The notes under the pieces are model-generated. The model searched no databases, was not told the origin of the DNA, and saw only the letters and a program-made list of their open reading frames with translations. Made by a program: the position numbers and the translations under genes. Positions 1 through 11,858 of a DNA stretch of 64,000 nt are shown one piece after another (the first letter of the stretch is position 1; every line of letters starts with the position of its first letter). This DNA comes from Raphanus sativus (taxonomy: Eukaryota > Streptophyta > Magnoliopsida > Brassicales > Brassicaceae): the NCBI RefSeq assembly GCF_000801105.2, contig NC_079515.1, positions 29,039,407-29,103,406 of the forward strand. The letters are read 5' to 3'.

Positions 1-219
1 AAACAAGATTTAAGTACCTTTTAAATTTTCAAATATTAAAAAAAGAGAAAAAGACACGCCCCTCTCTCCTTCCTCGCAACTTCGCGTAGTCTTGTGTACA
101 ACGCCTCCTCTTGACTCTTGACCACATCCCTCCTCCTAGTCCTACTCTGTTTCCGATCGAAATCTCCCAAAAAAAAAAATCAACTGCGCTTGATTGATTT
201 CGATCGGAGAATTCCCGCA

Positions 220-2595
220 ATGGAGCCGCCGCCACAACAAGCCCATGCCGTAGTCATAATCACTCTCCCACCTTCCCACGACCCTTCCCAAGGCAAAACC
301 ATCTCTGCTTTCACCCTCACCGACCACCCAAACCCAGAGACTTCTCAACCCGACCACCCGCTTCGCCAAAACCTGGATCCCGGACTCTGGCTCCCGGATC
401 TCTCCTCCGCGGGCTCCCCGAGACTAGTCCTCAGCCTCATCGCCATCTCCCTCCTCGCGGTCGCTTTCTACGCCTCTGTTTTCCCCGACACCGTTCAGAT
501 GTTTAGGGTTTACGACGAGAGGGGGGATCGTGATCGCGACGAAGAAGCTGATCGCCGCGAAACGACGTCGTTTGTTTTCCCCGTGTACCACAAACTGGGC
601 GCGGCGGCGCCGCGAGCGATCCCTGACCGGAAGTTAGCGGAGGTTGTTGTAGTAAAAAGTGGAGGAATCCTTGTGGAGTCGATCGATCGAGAGCTGGTCA
701 AAGTCAACGATGCTTTTTCCGCAGTCGCTGCTGCTTCTTTTGACTCCTCCACCACCATTCTTCCCGTTGCTGGAGATGTCTTTCCTAATGGGTATATTGA
801 AATGTTAATGTTGTTTTGTTACTTACACCGCAAGTAATGTTTTTTTTTTGTTGTTGTTGTTTGCAGGCTCTATTTCACACGGATTCTAGTTGGAAGCCAC
901 TACTTCTATCTTGACATTGATACTGGAAGTGACTTGACTTGGGTCCAGTGTGACGCTCCTTGTAGGAGTTGCGCTAAGGTTAAGTAAAGATCCTTTTTTT
1001 TAGATTTTTCTATGTGACTGTGCTGATGAACATTCTGTTTTTTTTTGGTGGGTATATAGGGAGCAAATCAGCTATATACACCAAGAAAAGGTATGTTAGT
1101 GAGATCCGCGGAGTCCTTATGTGTAGAAGTTCAAAAGCATCAAGCGACACAACATTGTGAGAAGAACTGTGAGCAGCAATGTGACTACGAGATCGAGTAT
1201 GCTGATCTTAGCTCTTCCCTTGGAGTTCTCACCAAAGATGAGTTTCATATCAATCTCCACAACGGATCAGTTGTCGACTTGGATATTGTTTTCGGGTAAC
1301 CATCACTCCCTTTTTAACTATGTGTGAGTTTCTTACGGAATATAATTTTGTTGAGTTTTGTGATTGGTACTTTATAAGGTGTGGATATGATCAGCAAGGG
1401 CTACTGTTGAACACTCTGGTAAAAACAGACGGGATCCTTGGTCTAAGCAGAGCTAAAATTAGCTTGCCTTCTCAACTTGCAAGCCGAGGCATCATCAGCA
1501 ATGTGGTTGGCCACTGCCTTCCCTCTGATCAAGACGGTGAAGGGTATATCATAATGGGAAGTGATTTGGTTCCCTCACACGGAATCACATGGGTTCCTAT
1601 GCTTCACCATTCTCACTTGTAAGTATATATTCCCAAAAGTTTCAACCTTTGTCATTCACATAGTCAAACAATGTTTGCATTTCTGGGGATCTTTCAGGGA
1701 ATTTTATCAGATGCAAGTTTCAAAGATGAGCTACGGGAATGGTATGCTTAGCTTTGATGGAAGAGTAGGGAAAGTCTTATTTGACACTGGAAGCTCTTAT
1801 ACATACTTCCCTAACAAGGCTTACTCCCAGCTGGTCAAATCAGTAAGCTATCACATTATGAAACCAATAAGCACTTTTTCTTAGATTAAACTCTTCTACT
1901 TGTCAGTGATTGTGTTATGATATTTTGTTGCTGGTGAAAAAGCTTCAAGAAGTTTCTGGGATAGGATTAACACTTGACGAATCAGACAAAACACTGCCTA
2001 TCTGTTGGCAAACTGACTTCCGGATCAGGTAGTTTTCATAACTAATTTGAACAGAAAAGTATCAAATTTGATATCTTTAAAGGTTAATTATATTGCTGGT
2101 GTTTTGATATGCAGTTCCTTGTCGGATGTTAGACGGTTCTTTAGACCAATAACTCTGCAAATAGGGAGCAAATGGTGGATCATATCAAGAAAACTTGTGC
2201 TTCAGCCAGAGGATTACTTGATCATAAGCGTAAGCGCTTTAGTTAGTGCTTGCTCTCACGATTGTGATTTGGCTTTTCTTTATTTGAGTTTCGTACACAC
2301 TTTTGATGCAGAACAAAGGAAATGTATGTCTTGGGATACTAGATGGAAGCAGTGTTCATGATGGATCCACCATTATTCTTGGAGGTAAAATCAAAAAGAC
2401 TTTTTTAAAAAAAATCTGAGACTCCAATAATCGAACATGAAACATCTTTTGTTTTTGTTTTTGTTTTCTGTAGACGTGTCGATGCGTGGACACCTGATCG
2501 TGTACGACAATGTGAAGCGGAGAATCGGATGGATGAGATCAGACTGCGTTCGGCCTCGTGATTCTGATTTCAGTGTACCTTTCGTTCAAGTCTGA
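220..2595 (+). CDS. APCB1: Aspartyl protease, APCB1-like (pepsin family A1), 9 exons
   Basis: Exons placed at 220-791, 867-978, 1060-1295, 1379-1618, 1698-1842, 1943-2028, 2115-2229, 2312-2384 and 2474-2595. All introns are GT-AG and phases join cleanly to 566 residues. Seen: a proline-rich cytosolic N-terminus, one membrane segment near residues 70-90 (LVLSLIAISLLAVAFYASVF), then a pepsin-like domain. The two catalytic motifs are DTGSDLTW (exon 2) and DTGSSYTY (exon 5), and cysteines are abundant between the lobes. The layout of an N-terminal anchor followed by the protease matches Arabidopsis At1g49050 (APCB1), which is known to cleave the co-chaperone BAG6 in basal immunity. An upstream in-frame ATG at 118 exists, but the start at 220 (MEPPPQ) fits the family. 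The next gene lies 3.7 kb away across transposons. Confidence 0.93.
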
Positions 2596-3053
2596 GGAAG
2601 ATCCACAAATTCTAACGTCATATCTGTTGTATAAAACCCGACACTATGCGAGTGTTTTTGATATATAGTGTATGTAGTAGGTATAGTTTGACATAAGAAA
2701 GAAAAGATTACTCATGTTTTGATCTGTATCTAATTCAAGTCATGTACTTTGGCTAAATTTATATTTGCGCCACTAAACATGAGTTATAAAACTTCACCAG
2801 TGTTTTATAGCTTTACTCGGACGTGTCTCACACAGTCACACGCAGCATATCGTGTGATAATAAGCATGCTCTTTGCTTTTTATATGTTTTGACCATCAAC
2901 CCAAACCCATAATATTAAGATGTCAACTAAATTTTGATTCATTTTTACCAAAAAAAAAACTAAATTTTGATTCACGCGGTTGCGTGCAATAATATATATT
3001 TTGTTTTAAATTAAATTTGTATAATTTGATGATATTTTATACGTTTCGATTCT
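2596..3053. other. Intergenic, downstream of APCB1
   Basis: The 3' untranslated region and AT-rich spacer of the protease gene. I see no other gene or recognisable repeat here. Confidence 0.5.
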
Positions 3054-3071
3054 TGTGTAGGTTGTACTTTT

Positions 3072-3203
3072 TTGATAATCCAGTATCCGACCACTAAGCG
3101 TGATCGACTAGCCCACCGGGCCTAAGCCCATGCCATTACAGAATTTTTAAGCCTCCACTTAAGGACCCCTGGTTACGCGAAGTGGTCTGGAGGGCGAGAA
3201 GAG
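3072..3203 (-). mobile_element. SINE-like short retroposon with 18-bp target duplication
   Basis: A 132-bp insert lies between two identical 18-bp copies of TGTGTAGGTTGTACTTTT at 3054-3071 and 3204-3221. Read on the minus strand, the insert ends in GGATACTGGATTATC plus a short A run, the expected form for a LINE-mobilised short element. A similar tail (GGATACACCGGGTTATTC plus A run) occurs near 46.64 kb, so this may be one family. I could not place clear pol III A and B boxes, so the SINE label is an inference. Confidence 0.55.
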
Positions 3204-3524
3204 TGTGTAGGTTGTACTTTTGAGTTGATAATCTTCAGCTGATTGTACTTGCTCACCTGAATCAGTTTCATCAAACTGTTTTTTTTTTCTTCCAAAAGTT
3301 ACGACGCTTATTTGAAAAAAAACTGAATCAACATCCACCTCATGAGCTATATTCAAACTAGAATTAAACCCTTCATCTTCTATACTTCTCAAAAAGCAGG
3401 ATTACAGCTTCAAGTTGTTTTAAAGCATTGCCAATGTATATAGATTTAGACTGAGTTAATAGCAAACAAAATTTCATACCAAATTTACATGCGAAGTAAA
3501 AGTTCAAAATTTCATACCTTTGAA

Positions 3525-4197
3525 CATGCCTGGGCATCCGGATCTTCGGGTCGGGTTCGGGTCGGGTTTTGTCGGGTCCGGATCTTTCGGGTCCTCGGAA
3601 TTTAGACCTATATGGGTATTTATAATTTTCGGGTCGGTTCCGGGTCGGGTCTTGTCGGATCCGGGTCGGTTCGGGTCTAGAATTTCAGTACCCGTAAAAC
3701 ACCTATAATATTCGGGTATTGTTCGGATCCGGGTCGGTTCGGGTATATAAAACCCTAAAAAACTCGAAATACCCAAACTGGACCCGAAAACTCGAAAAGT
3801 ACCCGAAAAACCGTAAAAGTACCTGAATATTTACCTAAAATCAGACCTGAAAACTCAAAAAATATCTGAATACCCAAATTATATTTTCTGAAAATCTAAA
3901 ATTACACTCGAAATTTGAAATTATACCCGAAAATACGAACCTAAAACTTAAAAAAAAGATTAAAAATACCAAAAATATACCCAATCACCCAAATATACCT
4001 AATATATAAAATAAATCTTGGGTATTTCGGGTATCCGATCGGGTCTCGGTTCGGGTCCGGGTCTTACCCGAGACCCACGGATCCAAAATAAAAAGACCCA
4101 TATGAGTACTTATAATTTTTCGGATCGGTTCCGGGTCGGGTATTTTCGGGTCGGTTCTGGGTCGGGTCCTCGGGTCCGGGTAAAATGCCCATGCCTA
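3525..4197. mobile_element. Non-autonomous hAT-like element rich in GGGTCGGG/CCCGA words
   Basis: About 670 bp with both ends packed with CGGGTCGGGT-type words in mirrored orientation. The left end reads CATGCCTGGGCAT and the right end, reverse-complemented, TAGGCATGGGCAT. These resemble the ends of the better-preserved copy at 28271-28904. No matching 8-bp target duplication was found, so this copy is older or rearranged. Open frames here are low-complexity artefacts. Confidence 0.6.
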
Positions 4198-4479
4198 GAA
4201 CATATTTTTTTGTTATAGCATCATCACATAATTATCTTCTAATAAAGCTGGCCTTACTTGCAAAACTTGAAATCTGATAGCTTTCACGCTATTAATTAGG
4301 CTATTTTACAATGTGTATTAGATAATGATTTCAATGTAAAAAAAAGAACATGGTCAAGCAAAATCCTACATGGTAAAGAAATAAATAGTTTTCAAACACT
4401 AATGAGACATATCACTAACCACATGATTAGGACTATGACAAGCACATAACATATATAAAGCTTTTGAATTTATATCAAG

Positions 4480-5060
4480 CAATTGTCATGGAACAGCTTG
4501 ATGTGTTCCTTTCATATTAGAACCATTGTCATAACTTAGACCCCTCACATTATCAACATCAAGAGGAAGAGACTTTAGAACATCTAATAATTTTTCAAAG
4601 AGTTCTAGACCATATGTGTCATCTATCTTAGAAACTCCAAAAAATACTCTTCTACTTTCACGTTTTTATCAGACATGTTTACACATCGTATTATTAGAGT
4701 TATTTGCTAATCGTGGCTCGCATCTGGTGCACAATTAAAAATCACTGAAAAGTATTTTGCCTCTGATTATTGCAACAGGGAAAAGCTGAACATTATGAGC
4801 AAGAAAAGAAATAAACTCATTCAGAATATTATGACCAAAGTGATGATGATGAATTTTCATGATTTTGAATGCGCCTAATACTGTATGGTGTTTAGAAATT
4901 TAGAAATAAATATCACAATAGCGATTTTTCTAAGTTTCAGCTCATTCTAAGTTTTAATATTATATTTTCTTTACCTCTCTCATGATCTTTAAGCATTTCA
5001 CTATGATGCTTCCAATTTAAAATCAATCTTTTGCAAAAATATTTGAGCAGTCTGTAGATT
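4480..5060 (-). pseudogene. hAT-type (DUF4371/TTF zinc-finger) transposase remnant
   Basis: Minus-strand translation in broken frames gives pieces in the family's order: NWKHHSEMLKDHER near 5040, then GHNILNEFISFLAHN near 4840, then KIDDTYGLELFEKLLDV and VRGLSYDNGSNMKGTHQ at about 4620-4490. These match the TTF-finger, DUF4371 and YDNGSNM signatures of plant hAT-like transposases. Many stops and frameshifts show it is dead. It adjoins the hAT-like terminal repeat at 3525-4197 and may have been its coding part. Confidence 0.65.
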
Positions 5061-5492
5061 TAAACTATTTGCAACAAAAACAATAGTATTCGTCCACGTG
5101 TTATAAGTAAACCAACCAATTTCTATCACCATTTTTCACCATTACTCAACTTTCTCATATAAGAATTATATAAGAAATGTCTAGAATAATTATCTAAGGG
5201 AAAAACAAGATTCATTTCTATTTTAAAACCTTTTCTAATTAACATATCTCTCATTTTGTTGTCAAGATTTTCCCAATACATATCATAAATATCTACACAA
5301 GAGCTTGGTTATTCACAAAAATTCTGACTTTCAACATTAGATGCACCACATTATGATGCTCACTCAAATAACTAATTGTATCACCAAAGTTATCATTTGA
5401 TTCAGGAACATCATCCACACAATCAGATTTCAAATTTTCATCAACATTTTATCTAAAGAACCTCTTTGTGATTGAATAAACAAGTATGATCT

Positions 5493-5787
5493 TTTTTTTT
5501 TGAAACACAAATTTCATTAAACTAGAAACAGAGTTATGGTGGAGTTAGAACCTCAACACCTACAGATAGACATTGTTTAGCAAGCAAATCTGCCGCCATG
5601 TTTTTATCTCTTGAAATCCAAACAAAAGAGACAGAGTTAAAAAACGTCGCAGTGCAGAGAATATCCGCCACGACTCCATACAGCTCCGGTAATGAGTTAC
5701 CATGGTTGATGCTGTTTATCAGAAGTTTTGAATCCGATTCACATCGGATGTTCTGGAACCCCAGCTCCTTACACTCATGGAGTTAAA
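5493..5787 (-). mobile_element. 5'-truncated LINE (RNase H end) with 15-bp target duplication
   Basis: Flanked by identical 15-bp direct repeats AAACAAGTATGATCT at 5478-5492 and 5788-5802. The minus strand encodes the C-terminal RNase H-like part of a plant L1-type LINE (CESDSKLLINSINHGNSLPE, then DKNMAADLLAKQCLSVG and a stop after VLTPP), followed by a short 3' region and a poly(A) tail seen as T at 5492-5502. This is a typical severely 5'-truncated insertion. Confidence 0.85.
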
Positions 5788-5802
5788 AAACAAGTATGAT
5801 CT

Positions 5803-6311
5803 AATTGAGAGAAATAAAGGCAAAATAATATTTCACAAAATAACCAAACTGATAATTTTGATGAGCAAAATCACACACACACACATATATCGTCTTTATC
5901 TTTGTACAAATAAATTACATTAAAATGATAATATATATTTCGAGGCTTTTTCTGTCATGGCAGCGATAGAATCGATTTATTGTTGCATTAGTCATTTTTG
6001 GCTAAAAATGAGAAGAAAATATCCCTTGAAAATTTGTTTACTTTGCCTACAACAAAACCTTTTACTAGTTAAAATCTACCTTTGAATCCTTTCTTGTCAA
6101 ATAACTCACGAAAAATATTACATAAACTACTTATTTATTTTACTTTGTTTGATAATACGTGACTAGAATTCGTTAATTATTGTCAAATAATTTGCTAATT
6201 AATCTTGTCAAACAATTCGTGAAGATATTAGCATCTGAATTCTTCTTTATTCTAATTTGTTTGATATTATGTGACAAGAACTCGGACAAAGAAGAATCTG
6301 ACAATCCATTC
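5803..6311. other. Intergenic, 3' side of BBX17-like gene
   Basis: AT-rich spacer with a short (CA)n run near 5873. It includes the probable 3' untranslated region of the B-box gene. No other feature seen. Confidence 0.4.
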
Positions 6312-7377
6312 CTAGGAGTCGTTGGTAAAAGATCTCCGGACAAATCGACCTTTCATCCTCGGCCTTTTGTCTGCGTTAACCTTTCTAACTTCGTACCTTA
6401 TCCTCTTCTCAAACAAACGATTCTTGCGTTTATCTCTGTACCTCCATACTCTTGCTTCTCTCTCACTTCTATTGCTTACTTTCTTCTCCTCTATCCCCTG
6501 CCATCGTAATATTTACAAGTTCATTTTGTAGTTTTGGGGGTGGATTTGATATTTTGAAACTATGATAACATTTTCTAATAACTCATAACAAAGCAGAATG
6601 ACATTAGAAAAATCTTACTGGAGGAACTAGCTGGAAGTTACTAGTGTTGTTAAGCTCATTTTGGTTCCATGTTGCTGTTCTTGGAGATTCTTGTTTATCC
6701 CATGCTGCTATAACATTTTCGTAATTAAGTCTAAGTAACATGTTCCTCTGCTTTGCATTTTCTTCTGTCTTTGTTATAACCAGGGTGGGATTAATGTCGT
6801 ACTCATTCTTGCAGCTCATCAAAGATTGTTCATGATATGCTTCGTCTCCATTTGTCTTACCCTCTTCTTCAATGTAACATAGATCTTCCATTGCATCAGT
6901 TTCATGGTCAACGTTGAATTGTCTCATTGTTTCTTCAGAACCATCATGGTTGCTCAAGAAGAATTCCATCTCCATGAATCCCTGAAACTCTGGCACTAGA
7001 GAAGTTAGATCCTCATCTTCTTCATTGGTTTCGCCTCCAATCTCGGGAACACGAGGGTCTTCTCTTCTTTTCTCATCATCCACCTTCTCTTGTAGCTTTT
7101 TCTCGCAACGGACTCTAGGTGTTCTTGCTTTTCTTCTGAACCAGCTGTGCCAAACCGGATTTCGTGTTGTTCCTTGAAGCACGCCATTAGATATCTCATT
7201 TGTTTTAAGACAAACTCTCTCGTGTTTTGTCGCCACTTGGTTTGCACGATGCACTGATTCGTCACAAACATGGCACAAGAAAGCATCGTCGGAAGCACAA
7301 TACCAAACCGCGTGTTTGTTCAGACACAGTTCACAGTCTCGTGGCCTCTTGACATCTTCTTGATGCTCTGGAATCAT
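6312..7377 (-). CDS. BBX17: B-box / CCT-domain transcription factor, BBX17 (COL8)-like, 2 exons
   Basis: Exon 1 is 7377-6619 and exon 2 is 6497-6312, joined phase 0 across a 121-bp GT-AG intron, giving 314 residues. Seen: one N-terminal B-box (about residues 14-58; [21 protein letters not shown] with CDESVH and TKHERVC), an acidic middle, and in exon 2 a CCT domain ([20 protein letters not shown] through RPRMKGRFV) near the end. CCT domains carry nuclear localisation and DNA or NF-Y contacts; single B-box plus CCT defines the BBX14-17/COL6-8,16 subgroup. Position and sequence fit Arabidopsis At1g49130. The CCT exon is easily missed because a plus-strand open frame overlies it. Confidence 0.93.
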
Positions 7378-9247
7378 AATTTCTGCGCAAGACGTGACAA
7401 ACAGTTAAGAGAAGAAATCAAATCAGAAATAGACTTGACAAAAAAAATGCGCTACGCTTTATAGAGTAAAAACACACACAGTAGCTGTTTCATACTTGTA
7501 TTCGTGTGACTTGTCATGACCGAAGAACAAAAAAGATCTTAAAAGCAAGAAAAAGGGGACAGTGATGAAGACAAAGGCTAAGAAGCATGGAGAATAATGG
7601 GCACTGACAAAGGAGTCTTCTTAAGTTATATAATAATATTTTCCGCTGGGAATAGACAACGTCATTTCCTTTAAGATCTTGAAGTTTTTTTTACTGACAG
7701 TTCTTTCTTTAGTCAGTAACGAGACATAACTTTTAGCTCAAGTACATCTTTGTACTTACTTATGTGTCAGTAAAAGAGACATGCTTTTCTTAGGTCTTGT
7801 TCTATACATCCTAATATTTTTGAATCTTTACTAACTACTTATGCTGAGTAGGTTAATCTTAAAAGTGATTAAAATATAGAGGGGTTATGTTTAAAGCTAG
7901 TGTGATTGAGGAGGTAAATGACTTGGTGAATTATTGAAGTGTGTGGCCATACCCATTTTTGTTGGGTTGTACAAAGGGAAAAGACACTGTACTGATGACT
8001 TGGCTTCACATACCGAAGGTGATCCACATATGTGCGATCTTATTGGTCAGACTTGGATTATGTTTTTGGGTGGTTTGTGGGTTCTTTATTCTTACCCATT
8101 CTTTAAGTTTTATCTTTTTGTTTGTTTATCTTTTGTTTTCTGACTCATTGTCTGTGGTCCTATACAGGTCTTTATCACAATTTAACATATGATAACATAT
8201 ATCATGAAAGTTTTTGTACTACTAAGATATTGAGCAAGTTTTAATGAATTGTTTTAAAGCTTAACTAAAAGAATAAGAAGAAAAAACTCTAGTGACTTGT
8301 TTAAAAGTTTTTCCATTGAAGGAAAATACAAAAGATGTTTTGTGGACTAGTTATTACAATTACTCTTTGTGAAAGTAATTAACTCTTTTGTGTAGTAAGT
8401 ACAGGTGTCGATTAGACATAAACTGCAAGCATAAACACTTGTAGCTGTCATGCCATATAAATCAAAGTAAGAAAAAAAAAAGATAACAGCTTACTAAAAG
8501 GTACTTTGAGAATCATTATTTTGGAGAACACAAGGACTCAAATGTACAACAGAGAATAATGCATGAACTTTATTTGATAATGAGGCATAACTTAAGTATT
8601 TCGAAGAAGTTAATCCGGATTAGTAAAGATGTTTTATGAAAATAAAGAACAACTCATCTAATGACCTTCTAGGAGCCGTTAGCCGCAAAGATCTCAGTCA
8701 CCCGTTCCACTGGAGCAAGAAGAAACCTTTTAAGATCAAGTAAAAATCATCAATATCCAAAATTGAACTGAGAAAAAAAAAAATTGAACTGAGAGAATCT
8801 ACGTATAAGCCATAAGGCCCATAACCATAGTGAAATTTTTGTTTTCTATCTCATTAATCAAAACCTAAATGCTTATACCCAATCCAGTCCAAAAGATGTC
8901 CCATCTCCTCATCAGTGATAATCCGTGACTAGGTTTAACTCTTAGAGAAGGACACGACTGCAAAGCAGATTGGTATCTGTAAATCAACCTTATATCCCCA
9001 ATAGGTTCCACAACTGAGTCACGTACAAGATCTATCACTTCATGTCTAAACATGTCCCATCTCTTAAATCACCAATATGAAAATTCAGACTAAAGTTTAA
9101 GCTCTTCGACTCTCTATAATATGATGGCAAGCAGATTGACATCAAGAAGCTATTTGATTAACTGCTTACAGCGATGCAAACCATAACTTTGACAACAGCT
9201 TCAACAGCCTCTGGCTTGGGACCTGGTTTATAGAAGAATTCCCCTCA
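7378..9247. other. Intergenic region upstream of BBX17-like gene
   Basis: Probable BBX17 promoter and spacer. Open frames at 7934-8192 are isolated and lack family features. Minus-strand pieces near 9240-9180 (GPKPEAVEAV) and 8720-8660 (LAPVERVTEIFAANGS then stop) look protein-like and could be remnants of At1g49140-region genes, but are too short to name. Confidence 0.3.
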
Positions 9248-9383
9248 ATTGTCACATGCTTATAATAAAAGGTGGATAAAAAAACAAAACTATTGTCAAG
9301 GGTCTATAATAAAACTGGTAAACATATTAACCAAAAAGTATTGTCAACTATAATAAAAGTGGTAAACATAATAATCAAAAAGT
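9248..9383. repeat. Tandem ~46-bp repeat abutting the tRNA-Leu 3' end
   Basis: Units begin with ATTGTCA at 9248, 9292 and 9340, spaced 44 and 48 bp, and the same word opens again at 9384 at the tRNA 3' end. Each unit continues with a diverged CTATAATAAAAGTGGTAAACAT-like stretch. The tRNA terminus therefore seems to have been duplicated with its 3' flank. Confidence 0.6.
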
Positions 9384-9385
9384 AT

Positions 9386-9393
9386 TGTCAAGA

Positions 9394-9425
<32 letters not shown>

Positions 9426-9466
9426 CACCTGAAGCTGGCGCCTTAGACCAACTCGGCCATCTTGAC
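9386..9466 (-). tRNA. tRNA-Leu (anticodon CAG)
   Basis: 81 bases on the minus strand. The acceptor stem GTCAAGA pairs with TCTTGAC, discriminator A. D-arm GGCCGAGTTGGTCTAAGGC, anticodon stem CCAGC/GCTGG with loop TTCAGGT (anticodon CAG), a short class II variable arm, and T-arm with GGTTCAAATCC. No intron. It decodes CUG leucine codons. Internal A and B boxes are intact, and T runs lie downstream on the minus strand, so it looks functional. Confidence 0.95.
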
Positions 9467-10411
9467 TTATATACATCATTCACTCGACAAAGAATTTTAT
9501 CGAACAAGATTCTAAAACTATAATATATTGATAAAAAAGAATAAATATTGTTTTCTGTGACCCACCTCACTATGAAGTGCCTGGCCCTAAGTTCCCCTTC
9601 TCTAAAATCAAAGCAATAGACGTGACAGAGGGAAAAATATACGTTAGAAGCGATGAGTAATGACTGGTTATTATCCGAATGCAGGTTAATAGGATGTTAC
9701 ATGAAAAAAGATTGGTGATGTGTAATAGCGAAATACAAGGTATTGTTAAGATGAGAAATGATTCTTCAGGTTTGTATATGCTGAACACGAATATGATTGA
9801 AATGGCTGGTAACGTGGGAAACTCTCAAGTCTTATCTGAAGAGTTTGAATTTGGTGTGCGTTGACTGCGCTTGAAAGACACAACAATGGTAATGAAGTTT
9901 GGGGAAACATTGAGTGGGCTAGTGTAGTGCTCACGGTTCCCAAGTTCATACGGTTTCTTCCGTAGTCGACTTTCTTAGTTTTGGTTGAAACAAATGTAAT
10001 CATACAGTATTTGTTAATTGCCAAAAACGTTGTTTTTAGTATTCTTAAAGCTAATAGCTTTAAGAAAGAAAAAAAGAGAAGCTAATAGCTTTCTTTGTAT
10101 TCAACAAAATAGCAGATAGCCAAGTAGTGTACACAACTTTGACTTCAACGAAGTAAAAACAAATAAGGATCAACAAAGACATATAAAGAAGCCATCCTAA
10201 ATCCCAAGTTAAAAAGGACACCATGACTTCAGATCAATCAGGAGTAGACTAAACACAACTTGGTTATAACAAGCAATAGTCTGAAGATTTACAAAGCGCA
10301 TATAACCATAATATACCTGAAAAATCTGAAAAATCTGAAAAATCTTAATCAACCACTTAAAAACTTCTAGTGCTTCGTTTCCTCCATAAAGTTACAGCCT
10401 TGGGGAGATTT
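9467..10411. other. Intergenic between tRNA-Leu and DUF167 gene
   Basis: Spacer with no recognised gene. Open frames at 9570-10024 on either strand show no domain. The 3' region of the DUF167 gene lies at the right end. Confidence 0.4.
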
Positions 10412-11010
<599 letters not shown>

Positions 11011-11858
11011 GTTTTTTTTTTCTTTCTTTATTCCGGCGAAGGAGGCTTCCTTTCTTAATCGGTGGAATTTTCTGTGTTTTTGTTTCGTAGGCTTTCTCAG
11101 AAGGTCCATTGGGTTTATGGACATGACAAAGGAATCATTGTTTTTTATTAAAGTTTATTTCTTGATCTTTGATCTGAAGCATCAAATTAATTACAGATCA
11201 ATGTTGAAAAGAAAACAGGAACAAACAAGGGAGAATTTGTGAACTAACCAATTTCTCATTACATATTTAAGAATATAACATTGATTCATTACATATTAAC
11301 CAATTTCTCGGATCAGGTATTTTAGATTTTACGGGTATTTCGGTATATAGGTATAGATGTTCAAATATTTCTATGTCGGTTTCAGATATTTAGATTTTTT
11401 TTAATTTCTTTTATTGTTTAAGTTTTTTTTTGTATTTTAAAATATACTTTTGACTTAACTGGTTTTCTATTTTTAATAGATTAAACTATTAATAGGTTTA
11501 GAGGTAAAACTTTAAAAATATAAGACACTAATTTAATTATTGTTTTAAAAATTTTGGATGTCACTTTTTGTTAACGAAAGAAACAAATAGCTTGATATGT
11601 GTTTTAAATGAGTAGCAAATGATTTTATCCATAATTATAGGTATAGTATCTGACTAACTAGATGTAACATCATTATAAATTATTTGAATAAAATGAGATA
11701 CGTACACTACAAATATAGAGTTATGTATACATATGTTCGGTTATCTTTGGATAAGATGCTCATACCTACTTCTATCTGAGATTTCGTCCAAAGAAATTTT
11801 ATCTTCTAAAACAAGGTTTTCATTTAGGATGAAGTAACCGTAATTTATGTTATCCTTA
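11011..11858. other. Intergenic, upstream of DUF167 gene
   Basis: Promoter side of the DUF167 gene, then AT-rich DNA with a decayed stretch of GGTATTTCGG-like words (11310-11350) resembling a hAT-like repeat end. No gene seen. Confidence 0.35.

Noticed and set aside
6180..6531. Plus-strand open frames of 109 and 69 codons
   Set aside because: They lie antisense over the CCT-domain exon of the BBX17-like gene, whose minus-strand translation is strongly conserved.
8650..9240. Protein-like minus-strand pieces (LAPVERVTEIFAANGS, GPKPEAVEAV) suggesting an At1g49140-type complex I gene remnant
   Set aside because: Too short and disconnected to support a named pseudogene; mentioned only in the intergenic entry.
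9272..9570. Open frames across the tRNA-Leu region on both strands
   Set aside because: They are read-through of the tRNA gene (DLNPRP-type peptide), not proteins.
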